From positions 2,852,001 through 2,916,000 of the forward strand of contig OZ245043.1 of NCBI GenBank assembly GCA_965224285.1: DNA of 64,000 nt, written 5' to 3'. Below, piece by piece: positions 44,539 through 54,643 of the stretch. A program made the position numbers and the translations under genes. The notes below the pieces were generated by a model. The model did not search any database. It was not told the DNA's origin and worked only from the letters and a program-made list of their open reading frames with translations. Position 1 is the first letter of the stretch. Every line of letters begins with the position of its first letter. This DNA comes from JAJCYK01 sp965224285 (GTDB lineage: Bacteria; Bacteroidota; Bacteroidia; Cytophagales; Cyclobacteriaceae).

Positions 44539-46353
44539 ATGAATGATCAAGTTGCAACTTGGTTCAGGCGCAATAAGAGTACCGCGGAGTCGGCAATCTC
44601 CGCTCATGCCCGATTATCTACTACTGTTTCCTGGTGGAGAGTGGTTTGTTTCACTCTGTTAATAGGACTGGTCATTCTGAGCATCTCTACCCGCCAAATG
44701 ACCTTATTAATATTAGGCACGGTGGTAATACTAGCCATATTCGCTTATTTAGTGAAGTATCACAATCGCATAAAAAACAAAATACGATTCTTACAGGAGT
44801 TCGCTAAGCTGAATGATAATGAAGTTAAGCGCCTCACCCCATCACTATCCGGCTTTCCTTTGGGAAAAGAATTTATAAACCCTCAACATCACTACAGTAC
44901 CGACCTTGATATATTCGGGTCCCACTCCTTATTTCAATTTATGGATCGCACAGCTACCAAAGAGGGAAAGGAAGCCTTAGCTCATGCTATGCTTCACCGT
45001 AGCACAAAATCACAAATATTAGACCGTCAAAATGCCGTAAAAGAATTGAAGAAAAAACCAGAGTGGCTATTGGAGTTTTTAAGTAAAGGTCATATGTACC
45101 GGGAAAAATCCAGGGACCCTCAAATGATACACCCGTGGTTTTTAGATTTGACACACCCCGATATTCCCTCCTGGTATTGGTGGGTATTGTCAATTTTCCC
45201 CGCAACAAGTGTGGTCATGTTAACAGCGTTTTTCGCGGGTTATCTCCATATTCTACATCTAATCGTTTTAGTGATAGTAAATGGCTTCATCCTTAAAAAA
45301 GTAAATACGCAAGCAGAAGAAACTTACAAAAAGACATATGAGAGCATACAGACATTGAAAATTTACCGAGCGATGATTGACCATCTCGAGAATTCGGATT
45401 TCAAGTCCTCTTTGCTACAAAGTTTGCAACGGCCTTTTACCGTTCAAAGCACGCCCGCCTCAAAAATTATTGAAGATCTGAGCCATATTTTAAGCAGGAT
45501 AGAACTCCGCATGAATATGTTCTATTGGATCTTCAACATTTTCTTTTTATTAGACCTGATATGGTTGATCCAGGTCAGGAACTGGAAAAACTCTTATGGA
45601 TCCAAAGTATCAGAGTGGTTCCAGGCCATCAACCAGGTTGAATTTATTTCTTGTTTGAGTTTGACAGCCTATGCAAACCCAGACTGGGCGTTTCCTACTA
45701 TCTCCGATACCCCTCACACCTTCCAGGCCTCTGAGCTCGGCCATCCACTTATTGATACTGCATCCCGGGTACACAACGACTTTAACATCAATGGGACAGG
45801 CAGCATTGTGATCCTAACTGGATCCAATATGTCGGGGAAAACCACTTTTCTAAGAACTATTGGCGTTAATACGGTACTGGCCCATATGGGGGCTCCTTGT
45901 TGTGCACGATCACTGGAAGTTGGTCTGTTTGAAATATTTACTTCTATGAGGACCACGGATTCACTGGAACAGCATATCAGTTCGTTTTATGCGGAACTAA
46001 AGAGGCTGAATCAGCTTATCCAACGGGTACAACAACCAGATCAAGCCGTCTTATTTTTATTGGATGAAATTTTAAAAGGCACTAACTCACAGGACCGGCA
46101 CCGAGGAGCCACTGGGTTGATAAAACAGCTGCATGAATCTACAGGGTTTGGTGTGATATCTACCCATGATCTGGCCTTGGGAGAGTTGGCTGAATCCATA
46201 TCCCAATTACAAAATTTTAGCTTTAACAGTAAATTGATCAACAACCAGCTTATATTTGATTACACATTGACCCCAGGGTTGTGCAACAGCTTTAATGCCA
46301 GTGAACTGATGGCTCAAATGGGAATACAAGTGTATAAAGGCGATCAAATTTAA
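44539..46353 (+). CDS. Membrane-anchored MutS-like ATPase
   Basis: A 604-residue protein. Two hydrophobic pairs near 32-68 and 215-255 anchor it in the membrane, then the MutS lever-like part (DLDIFGSHSLFQFMDRTATKEGKEAL, about 114-139) and a complete ABC-type MutS-V domain follow: Walker A GSNMSGKTT at 428-436 with Lys433, Walker B VLFLLDEILKGTN, and the STHDLAL switch. It lacks the mismatch-recognition domain, so it is not a repair MutS. Such membrane MutS homologs occur in many Bacteroidota; their substrate is unknown. Confidence 0.85.
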   Translation: MNDQVATWFRRNKSTAESAISAHARLSTTVSWWRVVCFTLLIGLVILSISTRQMTLLILGTVVILAIFAYLVKYHNRIKNKIRFLQEFAKLNDNEVKRLTPSLSGFPLGKEFINPQHHYSTDLDIFGSHSLFQFMDRTATKEGKEALAHAMLHRSTKSQILDRQNAVKELKKKPEWLLEFLSKGHMYREKSRDPQMIHPWFLDLTHPDIPSWYWWVLSIFPATSVVMLTAFFAGYLHILHLIVLVIVNGFILKKVNTQAEETYKKTYESIQTLKIYRAMIDHLENSDFKSSLLQSLQRPFTVQSTPASKIIEDLSHILSRIELRMNMFYWIFNIFFLLDLIWLIQVRNWKNSYGSKVSEWFQAINQVEFISCLSLTAYANPDWAFPTISDTPHTFQASELGHPLIDTASRVHNDFNINGTGSIVILTGSNMSGKTTFLRTIGVNTVLAHMGAPCCARSLEVGLFEIFTSMRTTDSLEQHISSFYAELKRLNQLIQRVQQPDQAVLFLLDEILKGTNSQDRHRGATGLIKQLHESTGFGVISTHDLALGELAESISQLQNFSFNSKLINNQLIFDYTLTPGLCNSFNASELMAQMGIQVYKGDQI

Positions 46354-46396
46354 GTTTACCGGTTAATAATCCCCAAACCCTGATAAATTTTATTTG

Positions 46397-47536
46397 GTGA
46401 ACTCGCGGATCAACAATATCAAGATTGGCATACTGGGTGGCGGCCAATTAGGCCGCATGATGATCCAGGCGGCCTTGGATTGGGACCTCCACATTTCTGT
46501 ATTAGACCCTGATCCGGAGGCGCCATGCAAATCCGCAGCTGATCGATTTGTCTGTGGTAGCCTTACCGAATTTGATACGGTGGTGCAATTCGGTCTGGAT
46601 TGTGATCTGGTTACCATAGAAATTGAGAACGTAAATACCGAGGCTTTAAAGGAGCTTCAATCACGAGGTGTTGAAGTATACCCCCAGCCTGAGGTAATCC
46701 AGCTTATACAGGATAAGCGTACTCAAAAAGTGTTCTACCAGACGCATGGTATCCCCACCCCGGAATTCGTGCTGTTGGATCACCCTGAGAACATTGATCA
46801 ACACAGGGACCTATTGCCTGGTTTTTACAAGCTGGGTAAGGCCGGCTACGATGGCCGGGGAGTTCAACGGATCGAGCAAATCAAAGACATTGAGAAGGCT
46901 CCGGATGGAACCGGATTGCTGGAAAAGCTGGTTAATTTCAAAAAAGAAATATCTGTGGTGGGCGCCCGGACCTCGCAAGGCGCAATATCTACCTTCCCTA
47001 CGGTGGAACTGGTTTTCCATCCCCATCACAACCTAGTAGAATACCTTTTGTCACCGGCTGAAATATCTGAGGAGCAACATCAGACCGCCAAACAGCTGGC
47101 CATTGAGGTAATGGAGCATCTAGGTATCGTGGGCCTGTTAGCGGTAGAGATGTTTTTGGAACCTGATGGCAGTATCACCGTCAATGAAGTTGCACCACGA
47201 CCACACAATAGCGGACACCACACCATTGAGGCCAATTACACCTCCCAGTTTCAACAACATCTAAGGGTCATCCTGGGTCTCCCCCTAGGTAATTCCCAGG
47301 CGCATACGCCAGCAGCCATGGTCAACCTGCTGGGAGCATCTGGTTACACCGGACCAGTAAAATATGAAGGGATATCGCAGGCCTTGAAAATTCCAGGAGT
47401 GCGGGTCCACATTTATGGTAAAAAGTTAACCAAACCTTTTCGGAAAATGGGTCACGTTACCATTGTGGACTCCGATACAGGAAGGTTGATAGAAAAAGTA
47501 AATTTGGTAAAAGAAATAATAAAAGTAGTGTCATGA
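46397..47536 (+). CDS. purK: 5-(carboxyamino)imidazole ribonucleotide synthase
   Basis: An ATP-grasp enzyme of about 379 residues. No ATG exists in the right place; GTG at 46397 or TTG at 46394 must serve. The N-terminal fold has IGILGGGQLGRMM and VLDPDPEAP, the ATP-grasp core YDGRGVQRI, and the C-terminal NEVAPRPHNSGH signature. It turns AIR, bicarbonate and ATP into N5-CAIR in purine synthesis. The stop overlaps the start of purE by ATGA. Confidence 0.93.
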   Translation: MNSRINNIKIGILGGGQLGRMMIQAALDWDLHISVLDPDPEAPCKSAADRFVCGSLTEFDTVVQFGLDCDLVTIEIENVNTEALKELQSRGVEVYPQPEVIQLIQDKRTQKVFYQTHGIPTPEFVLLDHPENIDQHRDLLPGFYKLGKAGYDGRGVQRIEQIKDIEKAPDGTGLLEKLVNFKKEISVVGARTSQGAISTFPTVELVFHPHHNLVEYLLSPAEISEEQHQTAKQLAIEVMEHLGIVGLLAVEMFLEPDGSITVNEVAPRPHNSGHHTIEANYTSQFQQHLRVILGLPLGNSQAHTPAAMVNLLGASGYTGPVKYEGISQALKIPGVRVHIYGKKLTKPFRKMGHVTIVDSDTGRLIEKVNLVKEIIKVVS

Positions 47537-48057
47537 GTAAACCCCAAGTGGCCATAATAATGGGCAGTGAGTCTGATTTGGAAGTGATGCAACAAGCGGC
47601 TGAGTTTTTGGAAGATTTATCAATAGCATTTGCCTTGACAGTAGTCTCCGCTCACCGAACTCCCGAGCGTATGTTTCGTTTTGCCAAAGAGGCCAAGGAA
47701 AACAGTATAAAAGTAATAATTGCTGGTGCCGGTGGGGCTGCTCACCTTCCCGGAATGGTGGCGTCAATGACCACTTTACCGGTAATTGGAGTGCCGGTTA
47801 AATCCCGCAATTCTATTGATGGCTGGGATAGCATCCTGTCTATCCTGCAAATGCCCTCCGGGATACCTGTCGCTACCGTAGCGCTAAACGGAGCCCGTAA
47901 TGCCGGCATACTGGCAGCTAGAATTCTCGGAAGTTCAAATCCAGAGATCTCCCAAAAGCTGGAAGAGTATCAGGGAAAGTTGAAGGAAAAAGTGTTGAAG
48001 TCGGCGGAAAAGTTGGAACAAAACGGCTATCGGGGAACCGGGATCGGCTTTAGATAA
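47533..48057 (+). CDS. purE: N5-carboxyaminoimidazole ribonucleotide mutase
   Basis: A 174-residue class I PurE. The active-site motif IIMGSESDLEVM is at 8-19, followed by VVSAHRTPERMF (Ser-Ala-His-Arg) and IIAGAGGAAHLPGMVAS. It converts N5-CAIR into CAIR in the step after PurK. Translation is coupled through the 4-base overlap with purK. It is convergent with the K+ channel gene, with directly adjacent stops. Confidence 0.95.
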   Translation: MSKPQVAIIMGSESDLEVMQQAAEFLEDLSIAFALTVVSAHRTPERMFRFAKEAKENSIKVIIAGAGGAAHLPGMVASMTTLPVIGVPVKSRNSIDGWDSILSILQMPSGIPVATVALNGARNAGILAARILGSSNPEISQKLEEYQGKLKEKVLKSAEKLEQNGYRGTGIGFR

Positions 48058-49104
48058 TTATTCACAATAGTCCTTAAACTTGCTCAAACTGGCTTCCGAG
48101 CCCAAAACAATTAAGACATCGCTGTCACCGATCATCGTGTGAATGTCAGGAACAATTACAAACCCTTTTTCATTATCCTTGATCCCCACCACCGTGGCGC
48201 CGGTGTTTTTTCGAATATCCAACTCCGCGATGGTCTTGTCCCGGAACGAAGGTTTCAATTGGCCATAACTGAATTCTTCCAACAGTAGTTCTGAATTTCC
48301 CACTCCGTTCAGTATCTCCAGAAATTCTATAACATAGGGTTTGGTTACCAGATTTGCCATGTGAATACCACCTAAAATATCCGGCATGACCACGCGATCA
48401 GCCCCTGCCCGGTGTAATTTCTTCTCAGAATGCTGGTCGGAGGCCCGGGCAATTACCAGAATGCCGGGATTTAATTCTTTGGCACTCATAGTTATATAAA
48501 CATTATCGGCGTCACTGGGCAAGGTAGTAATAATTGCCTTAGCTTTATCAATACCCGCTTTTTGCAGTACTTCATCCATGGTGGCGTCCCCATGGATATA
48601 CGGTACTCCTTCTTGGGGAAGTTTTTCAAGTTCCTCTTGGCTTTTCTCGATTATTACCAACGGGGTCTCAGTGGATAAGAGTTCGGCAGAGGCTCTGGAA
48701 CCATTTCTTCCATAGCCACAAACAATGACATGATTTTTCATCTTTTTAACCTCCCATCCAAAAATAATATGTTTATAAATTTTATTTAATTCACCTTCAA
48801 ATATATAGGTGGTGATAATTGAAACCACATAGGTAAAGATGCCTATGTTTGCCATGATGTATACCACTACAAACAATTTTCCGGTGCTGCTAAGCGGATG
48901 CACTTCCTTGAATCCCACGGTAGAAATAGTGATCAAGGTCATATATAGGCTGTCCAGCAAACCATATCCCTCAAGTAGCATAAAACCAGACACACCAATG
49001 ATCAGGGATCCCAGGAGTAACATGGCCGCGATGAAAAACTTCCTTAGTCTGTTTTGAATCAAGATATTTCCGGGTTGATAATGTCTATACCTAGCTGGGA
49101 ACAA
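48058..49104 (-). CDS. Potassium channel with RCK (TrkA-N/TrkA-C) domains
   Basis: A 348-residue protein of the MthK/Kch-like type, with a TTG start at 49104 (no ATG is available before the first helix). Residues 22-45 and 78-103 are transmembrane, and between them lies the pore loop with the filter TVGFKE in place of TVGYGD (ITISTVGFKEVHPLSS). After KMKNHVIVCGYGRNG the TrkA-N nucleotide-binding fold begins (about 124-240), and a TrkA-C domain closes at 260-348. It should gate K+ release in response to nucleotide or Ca2+-type ligands. It is divergent from the trk region. Confidence 0.9.
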   Translation of the reverse strand: MFPARYRHYQPGNILIQNRLRKFFIAAMLLLGSLIIGVSGFMLLEGYGLLDSLYMTLITISTVGFKEVHPLSSTGKLFVVVYIMANIGIFTYVVSIITTYIFEGELNKIYKHIIFGWEVKKMKNHVIVCGYGRNGSRASAELLSTETPLVIIEKSQEELEKLPQEGVPYIHGDATMDEVLQKAGIDKAKAIITTLPSDADNVYITMSAKELNPGILVIARASDQHSEKKLHRAGADRVVMPDILGGIHMANLVTKPYVIEFLEILNGVGNSELLLEEFSYGQLKPSFRDKTIAELDIRKNTGATVVGIKDNEKGFVIVPDIHTMIGDSDVLIVLGSEASLSKFKDYCE

Positions 49105-49372
49105 CCTTCATTGGACATCATTGTCCGTTTAAAATGTTTTCAGATGCCCTTAATTTAGGAACAAATTTCGTACTCGGAAAGTACCTCGGTGCCTGGCGGT
49201 TGTCACTCCGCCCTAATCAGGTCGACATTCAGCAGGCAATGCGGTTGATTGGTCGAAAGTTCATAATAATCAGCAGCCAAATTGAGTATTCGGCACAAAT
49301 TTTGGCTATTTTAGTTATCCGGCTAATTTCTGATTTTCAGAAAAAAATTAGTTTGAACCTAAATTTTCAGTT

Positions 49373-50269
49373 ATGCATAGGATATTATCGGTGATATTTA
49401 TACTAAGCTGGGCGTTACCTGCAACCTCTCAGGATCTTACCGCAACACATACTAAAATTCCGGTGACGGATATTGTGGCGGATGCCTGGACAGCTCCCCT
49501 TAACGACGACATAAGCTTTTACAAGGATACTTTTGCAGATTTTACCAAACAGGAATTCGGTGAAAAGGCTAAAAATGACGGTAAAACTGAAATGATTGTG
49601 GAAAGAATCAGTCTCAACCGGGTTTCGGATAAGAGAGGGGACCTCCGGTTAAACTTTATTACTGAAGGTTCGGAAACGAAATTAGCGCTATCCTTTCTAC
49701 TGGGCTATGACATTTGGATCAACCCTGAAGATTATCCTGATGGTATGGAGCAATTACGCCTCCTAACCAGGGATTACCTGAGATATCACTATACCGAGTA
49801 CTATAACGAAATAATAGACCAGGACCTTAAGCTGGTAAATGGTCATAAAAAAGATATCGACCGGGCTGAAAGATCAATCGCTAATATGCGCAGACAGATC
49901 ACCAAAAATGAAGAGAGGCTCTCAGGTGAGACCAATGCTAATCGCAGGTCCAACCTGGAGCGGAAAAATCAAAGGAATCGGGAGGATATTGACCGCCTAA
50001 CCGACGAAATCCCTCAACTTAGAGAAAAGATCACGGCACTTGACGAGCATATACAACACACCAAAACCTTGCTGCAAAATGTAGAAGCCCAATATTTTAA
50101 TAATTCCGAAGCTCTGAGTATCCCGGAACAACATCAATTCGAGCCCCAGGATGAAGAGGAGCCATCTGAGGAAGAGTATGAAGATCTGGAAACACTTGAT
50201 GACATTGATGATTACGGCACAAATGAGGAGGAAGACCAGCGGGAAACCGATCAACAAAGGCTCCCATAG
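49373..50269 (+). CDS. Exported coiled-coil protein of unknown function
   Basis: A 298-residue protein with a signal peptide (1-19, ending PATSQ), a globular part up to about residue 155, a long charged coiled coil (about 150-235, KDIDRAERSIANMRRQITKNEERL and DRLTDEIPQLREKITALDEHIQH), and a very acidic tail (EPQDEEEPSEEEYEDLETLDDIDD). I do not recognise the family. It lies between the K+ channel and trkA, 108 bp before trkA, so membership in the ion region is positional only. Confidence 0.5.
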   Translation: MHRILSVIFILSWALPATSQDLTATHTKIPVTDIVADAWTAPLNDDISFYKDTFADFTKQEFGEKAKNDGKTEMIVERISLNRVSDKRGDLRLNFITEGSETKLALSFLLGYDIWINPEDYPDGMEQLRLLTRDYLRYHYTEYYNEIIDQDLKLVNGHKKDIDRAERSIANMRRQITKNEERLSGETNANRRSNLERKNQRNREDIDRLTDEIPQLREKITALDEHIQHTKTLLQNVEAQYFNNSEALSIPEQHQFEPQDEEEPSEEEYEDLETLDDIDDYGTNEEEDQRETDQQRLP

Positions 50270-50377
50270 AGATAAAATGCTACATTTTTAAATTGACCCC
50301 GGCCTTTAAAAGCTGATCTCCGCCCAATATTTTTTGAAAACTTTTTACGTATCTTTCCGGGGCCTTTTTACATATAT

Positions 50378-51718
50378 ATGAGGATAATAATTGCGGGCGC
50401 CGGTGAAGTGGGATTCCATCTGGCAAAACTATTGGCGAACGAAAAACATGACATCCTGCTGATAGATACTGACAAGGAAAAGCTCTCCCAGATCAGCGCC
50501 TTGTTGGACGTAGCAGTGATCCGAGGTAACGCTACCTATTTCAGTGTGTTGGAAGAAGCCGAAGTGGGTAAAGCCGATCTACTACTGGCAGTAACCAGCT
50601 CCGAAGAAACTAATCTCGCCACCGCTATCATCGGAAAGAGGTTAGGGGCCAAAAGAACAGTTGCCCGTATCAGTAATATTGAATTCTTGCTAAAAAAAGA
50701 AAAAACCGCCCTGAAAAAGATGGGCATTGACGAGCTGATATCTCCTGAATCGTTGGCAGCCCGGGAGATCAAGCGGCTACTAAAAGAAACGGTGATAACT
50801 GATACCTTCGATTTTGACCAAGGGCTGCTTTCTCTGGTCGGAATCAATGTGGATGACGGCAGTCCGTTGCAGAATAAAACCCTTTCAGAGCTTCGACATC
50901 TTAATCCGCAGAATAATTTCATTACTGTAGCAGTATTAAGGAATAACGAAACTATCATTCCCCGGGGCAGCACCGAGTTTAAAGCCGATGATCACGCCTA
51001 TTTCATTGCAGAACCTGAAGGGATTGAACGGGTCTTAAACCTCAGCGTCAAGGAACGTCGCACCATTAAAAATGTAATGGTCTTGGGAGGCAGCAAGATC
51101 GGGTTCCACACCGCTCGCAAATTAAGTATCAAATATCGGGTCAAGCTGATCGAGATGGATAAGGAAAAGTGTTTTGAACTAGCTGATCAGCTTCCCGGAA
51201 CATTAATTATAAATGCTGAAGGCAGCGATGTGGATTTGCTTAAGTCAGAAGGCTTGGCGGATATGGATGCCTTTATCGCAGTAACCGGCAACTCCGAAAC
51301 CAATATTATCTCCTGCCTATTGGCTAAAAATCAAGGGGTTCCCAAAACCATTGCGCTGGTAGAAAATATCGAATATATCCACCTATCTCAAAACGTAGGG
51401 GTGGATACCATGATCAATAAGAAATTAATAGCCGCCAATTTTATTTTTCGCTATATCAGACAAGGTGAGGTATTGGATTTGACCAGCCTGCACGGGGTGG
51501 ATGCGGAAATTCTTGAATTTGAAGTAATGGACGGCTCTAAAATAGCCCACCAGGAGCTCCAGGATATCGACTTCCCTAAATCCGCTATTGTTGGAGGGGT
51601 TATCAGAAACGGGCAGGGACATACTATTAAAGGAGAATTTATTTTTAAACCCAAAGATAGGGTTGTGGTATTGAGCAGACCTGATTGTATCACCAAAGTG
51701 GAAAAACTTTTTAAATAG
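50378..51718 (+). CDS. trkA: Trk system potassium uptake regulatory protein TrkA
   Basis: A 446-residue protein with two tandem TrkA-N/TrkA-C units. The first Rossmann motif is IIAGAGEVGFHLA (3-15) and the second VMVLGGSKIGFHTA (about 232-245); TrkA-C parts follow each. It forms the cytoplasmic ring that binds NAD(H)/ATP and gates TrkH. The gene ends 18 bp before trkH. Confidence 0.93.
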   Translation: MRIIIAGAGEVGFHLAKLLANEKHDILLIDTDKEKLSQISALLDVAVIRGNATYFSVLEEAEVGKADLLLAVTSSEETNLATAIIGKRLGAKRTVARISNIEFLLKKEKTALKKMGIDELISPESLAAREIKRLLKETVITDTFDFDQGLLSLVGINVDDGSPLQNKTLSELRHLNPQNNFITVAVLRNNETIIPRGSTEFKADDHAYFIAEPEGIERVLNLSVKERRTIKNVMVLGGSKIGFHTARKLSIKYRVKLIEMDKEKCFELADQLPGTLIINAEGSDVDLLKSEGLADMDAFIAVTGNSETNIISCLLAKNQGVPKTIALVENIEYIHLSQNVGVDTMINKKLIAANFIFRYIRQGEVLDLTSLHGVDAEILEFEVMDGSKIAHQELQDIDFPKSAIVGGVIRNGQGHTIKGEFIFKPKDRVVVLSRPDCITKVEKLFK

Positions 51719-51736
51719 AAAAGGGTCGATTTCTGA

Positions 51737-53194
51737 ATGAAATTCAACCTTAAAATAATCGCCAGTCTGCTGGGCATTCTTTTGATGTTCAACGGTGGGT
51801 TTATGTTGTTATGCTTACCGGTAGCACTTTATTTCAGAGAAGGTGGTCTGATGCCCTTGGCGATTTCCTCCGCTACCACCGCAGGGATCGGGTTTATAAT
51901 GTGGTTTTTCAACCGCAGTTTTACTACAAGCGAATTAAATAAACGGGAAGGGTACTTAATAGTTACTCTGGGCTGGTTGATTATGTCTCTTAGCGGTACC
52001 TTACCATATGTGCTAAGCGGAAATATACCGGCATTTACTGATGCATTCTTTGAAACCATCTCGGGTTATACCACCACCGGTGCCAGTATTCTAAATGATA
52101 TAGAAGCTCTTCCCAAAGGAATCCTAGTATGGAGAAGTCTTACCCAGTGGATCGGTGGTATGGGTATAATCGTATTGGCAGTCGCTATTCTTCCTATGTT
52201 GGGAATCGGTGGAATGCAGCTTTTTGTTGCCGAAGCGCCTGGGCTAAAACCGGATAAATTGCAACCTCGGATCACCGAAACAGCGAAACGTCTATGGCTG
52301 GTATATGTCGGCTTAACTATCATCGAATTTTGTTTATTGGCCATTGCTGGAATGGGGTATTATGATGCCTTGAATCATAGCCTCACCACTATGGCTACCG
52401 GAGGATTTTCCACCAGGCAGGAGAGCATTGCTTACTTCGATGATGCCCTGATTCAATATATCATTGTGGTATTCATGTTCATTGCCGGCACCAATTTTAC
52501 CCTTACTTATTTTGGTTTTAATGGGAACTTTAAAAAGATCTGGGCCAACGAAGAATTCCGGGTGTATTCTATGGGGGTAGTAATATTATCCGTGGTTATA
52601 GGGATCGGGATTTATGCCTCAAACGGTTCTGATTTTGAAAGTTCATTCCGGGATGCTTTGTTCCAGGTGGTAGCCATTATTACCACCACTGGCTTTGTTT
52701 CGGCTGATTACACTGCCTGGAGTTCGGCATTGACCATTATTTTCTTTATGCTGATGTTTGTAGGTGCTTCAGCCGGATCAACTGCCGGAGGAGTGAAAAT
52801 CGTAAGGCATGTTTTATTATTAAAGAACGGTATGCTGGAGTTGAAACGACAGATTCATCCCTCAGCCATTATTCCGGTTCGATTAAACAATAAAGCGGTG
52901 AGCCAGGACATCACTTACAATGTTCTGGCGTTTATTATGATCTACCTGACAATTTATGTAATTAGCGCTTTTATCATGGGACTGATCGGGGTAGATTTCA
53001 GCACTGCTTTAGGAAGTGTGGCCACTTCCTTGGGCAATATTGGTCCGGGATTGGGATCAGTGGGCCCGGTGGATAACTTCTCACACCTGCCGGCAGCAGG
53101 AAAATGGTTTCTATCTTTCTTGATGTTGTTGGGTCGTTTGGAATTATTTACTGTATTGATATTATTCACACCATACTTTTGGAAAAGAAACTGA
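51737..53194 (+). CDS. trkH: Trk-type potassium transporter TrkH
   Basis: A 485-residue protein with about eight to ten transmembrane helices. Four pore repeats with a conserved Gly are recognisable: SGYTTTGASIL, MATGGFSTRQ, TTTGFVSADY and LGNIGPGLGSVG. The segment GGMGIIVLAVAILPMLGIGGMQLF is diagnostic for TrkH. It takes up K+ across the inner membrane together with the TrkA ring. The following antiporter gene starts one base after the stop. Confidence 0.93.
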   Translation: MKFNLKIIASLLGILLMFNGGFMLLCLPVALYFREGGLMPLAISSATTAGIGFIMWFFNRSFTTSELNKREGYLIVTLGWLIMSLSGTLPYVLSGNIPAFTDAFFETISGYTTTGASILNDIEALPKGILVWRSLTQWIGGMGIIVLAVAILPMLGIGGMQLFVAEAPGLKPDKLQPRITETAKRLWLVYVGLTIIEFCLLAIAGMGYYDALNHSLTTMATGGFSTRQESIAYFDDALIQYIIVVFMFIAGTNFTLTYFGFNGNFKKIWANEEFRVYSMGVVILSVVIGIGIYASNGSDFESSFRDALFQVVAIITTTGFVSADYTAWSSALTIIFFMLMFVGASAGSTAGGVKIVRHVLLLKNGMLELKRQIHPSAIIPVRLNNKAVSQDITYNVLAFIMIYLTIYVISAFIMGLIGVDFSTALGSVATSLGNIGPGLGSVGPVDNFSHLPAAGKWFLSFLMLLGRLELFTVLILFTPYFWKRN

Positions 53195-53195
53195 T

Positions 53196-54527
53196 ATGGA
53201 AGAGTTTAATGTTTATTGGGCAGTAATCGGCGCCTCCATTATTATTATCCTTTCCTATGCTTATAATGCTTTAGCCAGGAAAACAAATGTCCCTTCGGTG
53301 CTAATGCTAATTATAACCGGCTTCCTGATCAGCTTTTTCATCCCTCTGGATGAACAAGCTTTACGACCAACTCTGGAAACCCTGGGCACCATTGGCCTGA
53401 TCATGATCGTATTGGAAGCTGCCTTGGATCTTCACTTGGAAGCCGATAAAGGAAAACTTATCGGCACTTCATTGCTGATCGCTCTGTTACTTCTGGTGCT
53501 TACTACCTTCGGTATTGCCATGATAATTCGCTTCTTCTTTGAGGTAACTTCTTTTGGTGCAGTAGTTTATGCCATTCCCCTTTCCATAATGAGCAGTGCT
53601 ATCATTATCCCCAGTGTCGCTAATCTGAAAGGAGAACAAAAGGAGTTCCTGGTGTTTGAATCCGCATTTTCGGATATCCTGGGCATCATGTTTTTTTATT
53701 TCTTATTGGACAGCGCACAACTTGATGGAGCCGGCGCTATTGGCTTACACGTGGCCAAAAATATAGGGTTGACCCTGGCCATCGCAGTCATATTTGGTTA
53801 CCTGATCATTATTTTAATCCAAAAGGTGACTGCGGAAGTAAAGCTTTTTCTGCCTATAGCGGTGCTGCTTTTACTGTATGCTACCGGCAAACTGTTTCAT
53901 TTGTCTTCCTTGATTTTTGTGTTGGCATTTGGTCTGATGCTCAACAACAAGGATATCTTCTTTAAAGGATTTATGGAAAAGTTTATCCGGCGGGAACCAT
54001 ATGCCATTCTTTTAAGGGAGATTAAGCTCATTACTCTGGAAAGCTCCTTCCTGATCAGGACCTTCTTCTTTATCGTCTTTGGCATGTCAATCACATTAGA
54101 CGGCTTTAACCAAGTGGCGGTATTTCTAATAGCCTTGTTGGCATTAATTATTATGTACCTGCTGAGGTGGGTAGCCTTGAAAACTTTAGCCAGCACTCAG
54201 TTAAACCCGGGGATATTTGTTGCACCCAGGGGCTTGATAACAATTCTGCTGTTTTACAGTATCCCTCAAGAACATCAAATTGAGGGATTCAGCCCCGCTA
54301 TCTTACTTCTGGTTATTCTATGCAGCAGTCTGATTATGATGTATGGACTTATAAAAAGCAGCGGGCAGGATGAAGAACCCAAAGCTATAACCCAATCGGA
54401 CTCCGGGGAAAGGGTTTTGGAAAGTCATGAAACTACTGCCTTGAATCCACCTATTGCTGATGACCCCCCAGCATCTCGTAATCGCCGTGATGAAGAAGGT
54501 TCGGACCACCTGAATCCACTGGGGTAA
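53196..54527 (+). CDS. Cation:proton antiporter (CPA family, NhaP/KefC-like membrane part)
   Basis: A 443-residue protein with about 12 transmembrane helices. The CPA (PF00999) region shows VPSVLMLIITGFLISFF, then LIMIVLEAALDLHLEADKGKL (the acidic ion-site helix), SSAIIIPSVANLKGEQKEF and RGLITILLFYSI. There is no RCK or UspA C-terminal domain; a short charged tail (about 395-443) is predicted to be disordered. K+ or Na+ exchange with protons is expected. With trkH one base ahead, it is part of the same transcript. Confidence 0.88.
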   Translation: MEEFNVYWAVIGASIIIILSYAYNALARKTNVPSVLMLIITGFLISFFIPLDEQALRPTLETLGTIGLIMIVLEAALDLHLEADKGKLIGTSLLIALLLLVLTTFGIAMIIRFFFEVTSFGAVVYAIPLSIMSSAIIIPSVANLKGEQKEFLVFESAFSDILGIMFFYFLLDSAQLDGAGAIGLHVAKNIGLTLAIAVIFGYLIIILIQKVTAEVKLFLPIAVLLLLYATGKLFHLSSLIFVLAFGLMLNNKDIFFKGFMEKFIRREPYAILLREIKLITLESSFLIRTFFFIVFGMSITLDGFNQVAVFLIALLALIIMYLLRWVALKTLASTQLNPGIFVAPRGLITILLFYSIPQEHQIEGFSPAILLLVILCSSLIMMYGLIKSSGQDEEPKAITQSDSGERVLESHETTALNPPIADDPPASRNRRDEEGSDHLNPLG

Positions 54528-54643
54528 TTCCCGGGATATTTCCGGTTACACTTTATAAATGTACCATTTAACAACATTCTCAATGGTAAAACCTTATCTT
54601 AACTGATATTTTTGATTTTTAGCGCAATGGTCCGCCCATAATC

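Noticed and set aside
49134..49394. An 86-codon plus-strand frame between the K+ channel and the coiled-coil protein gene
   Set aside because: It overlaps the start of the real gene at 49373 and its translation lacks domain-like pattern; the region is better read as promoter space.
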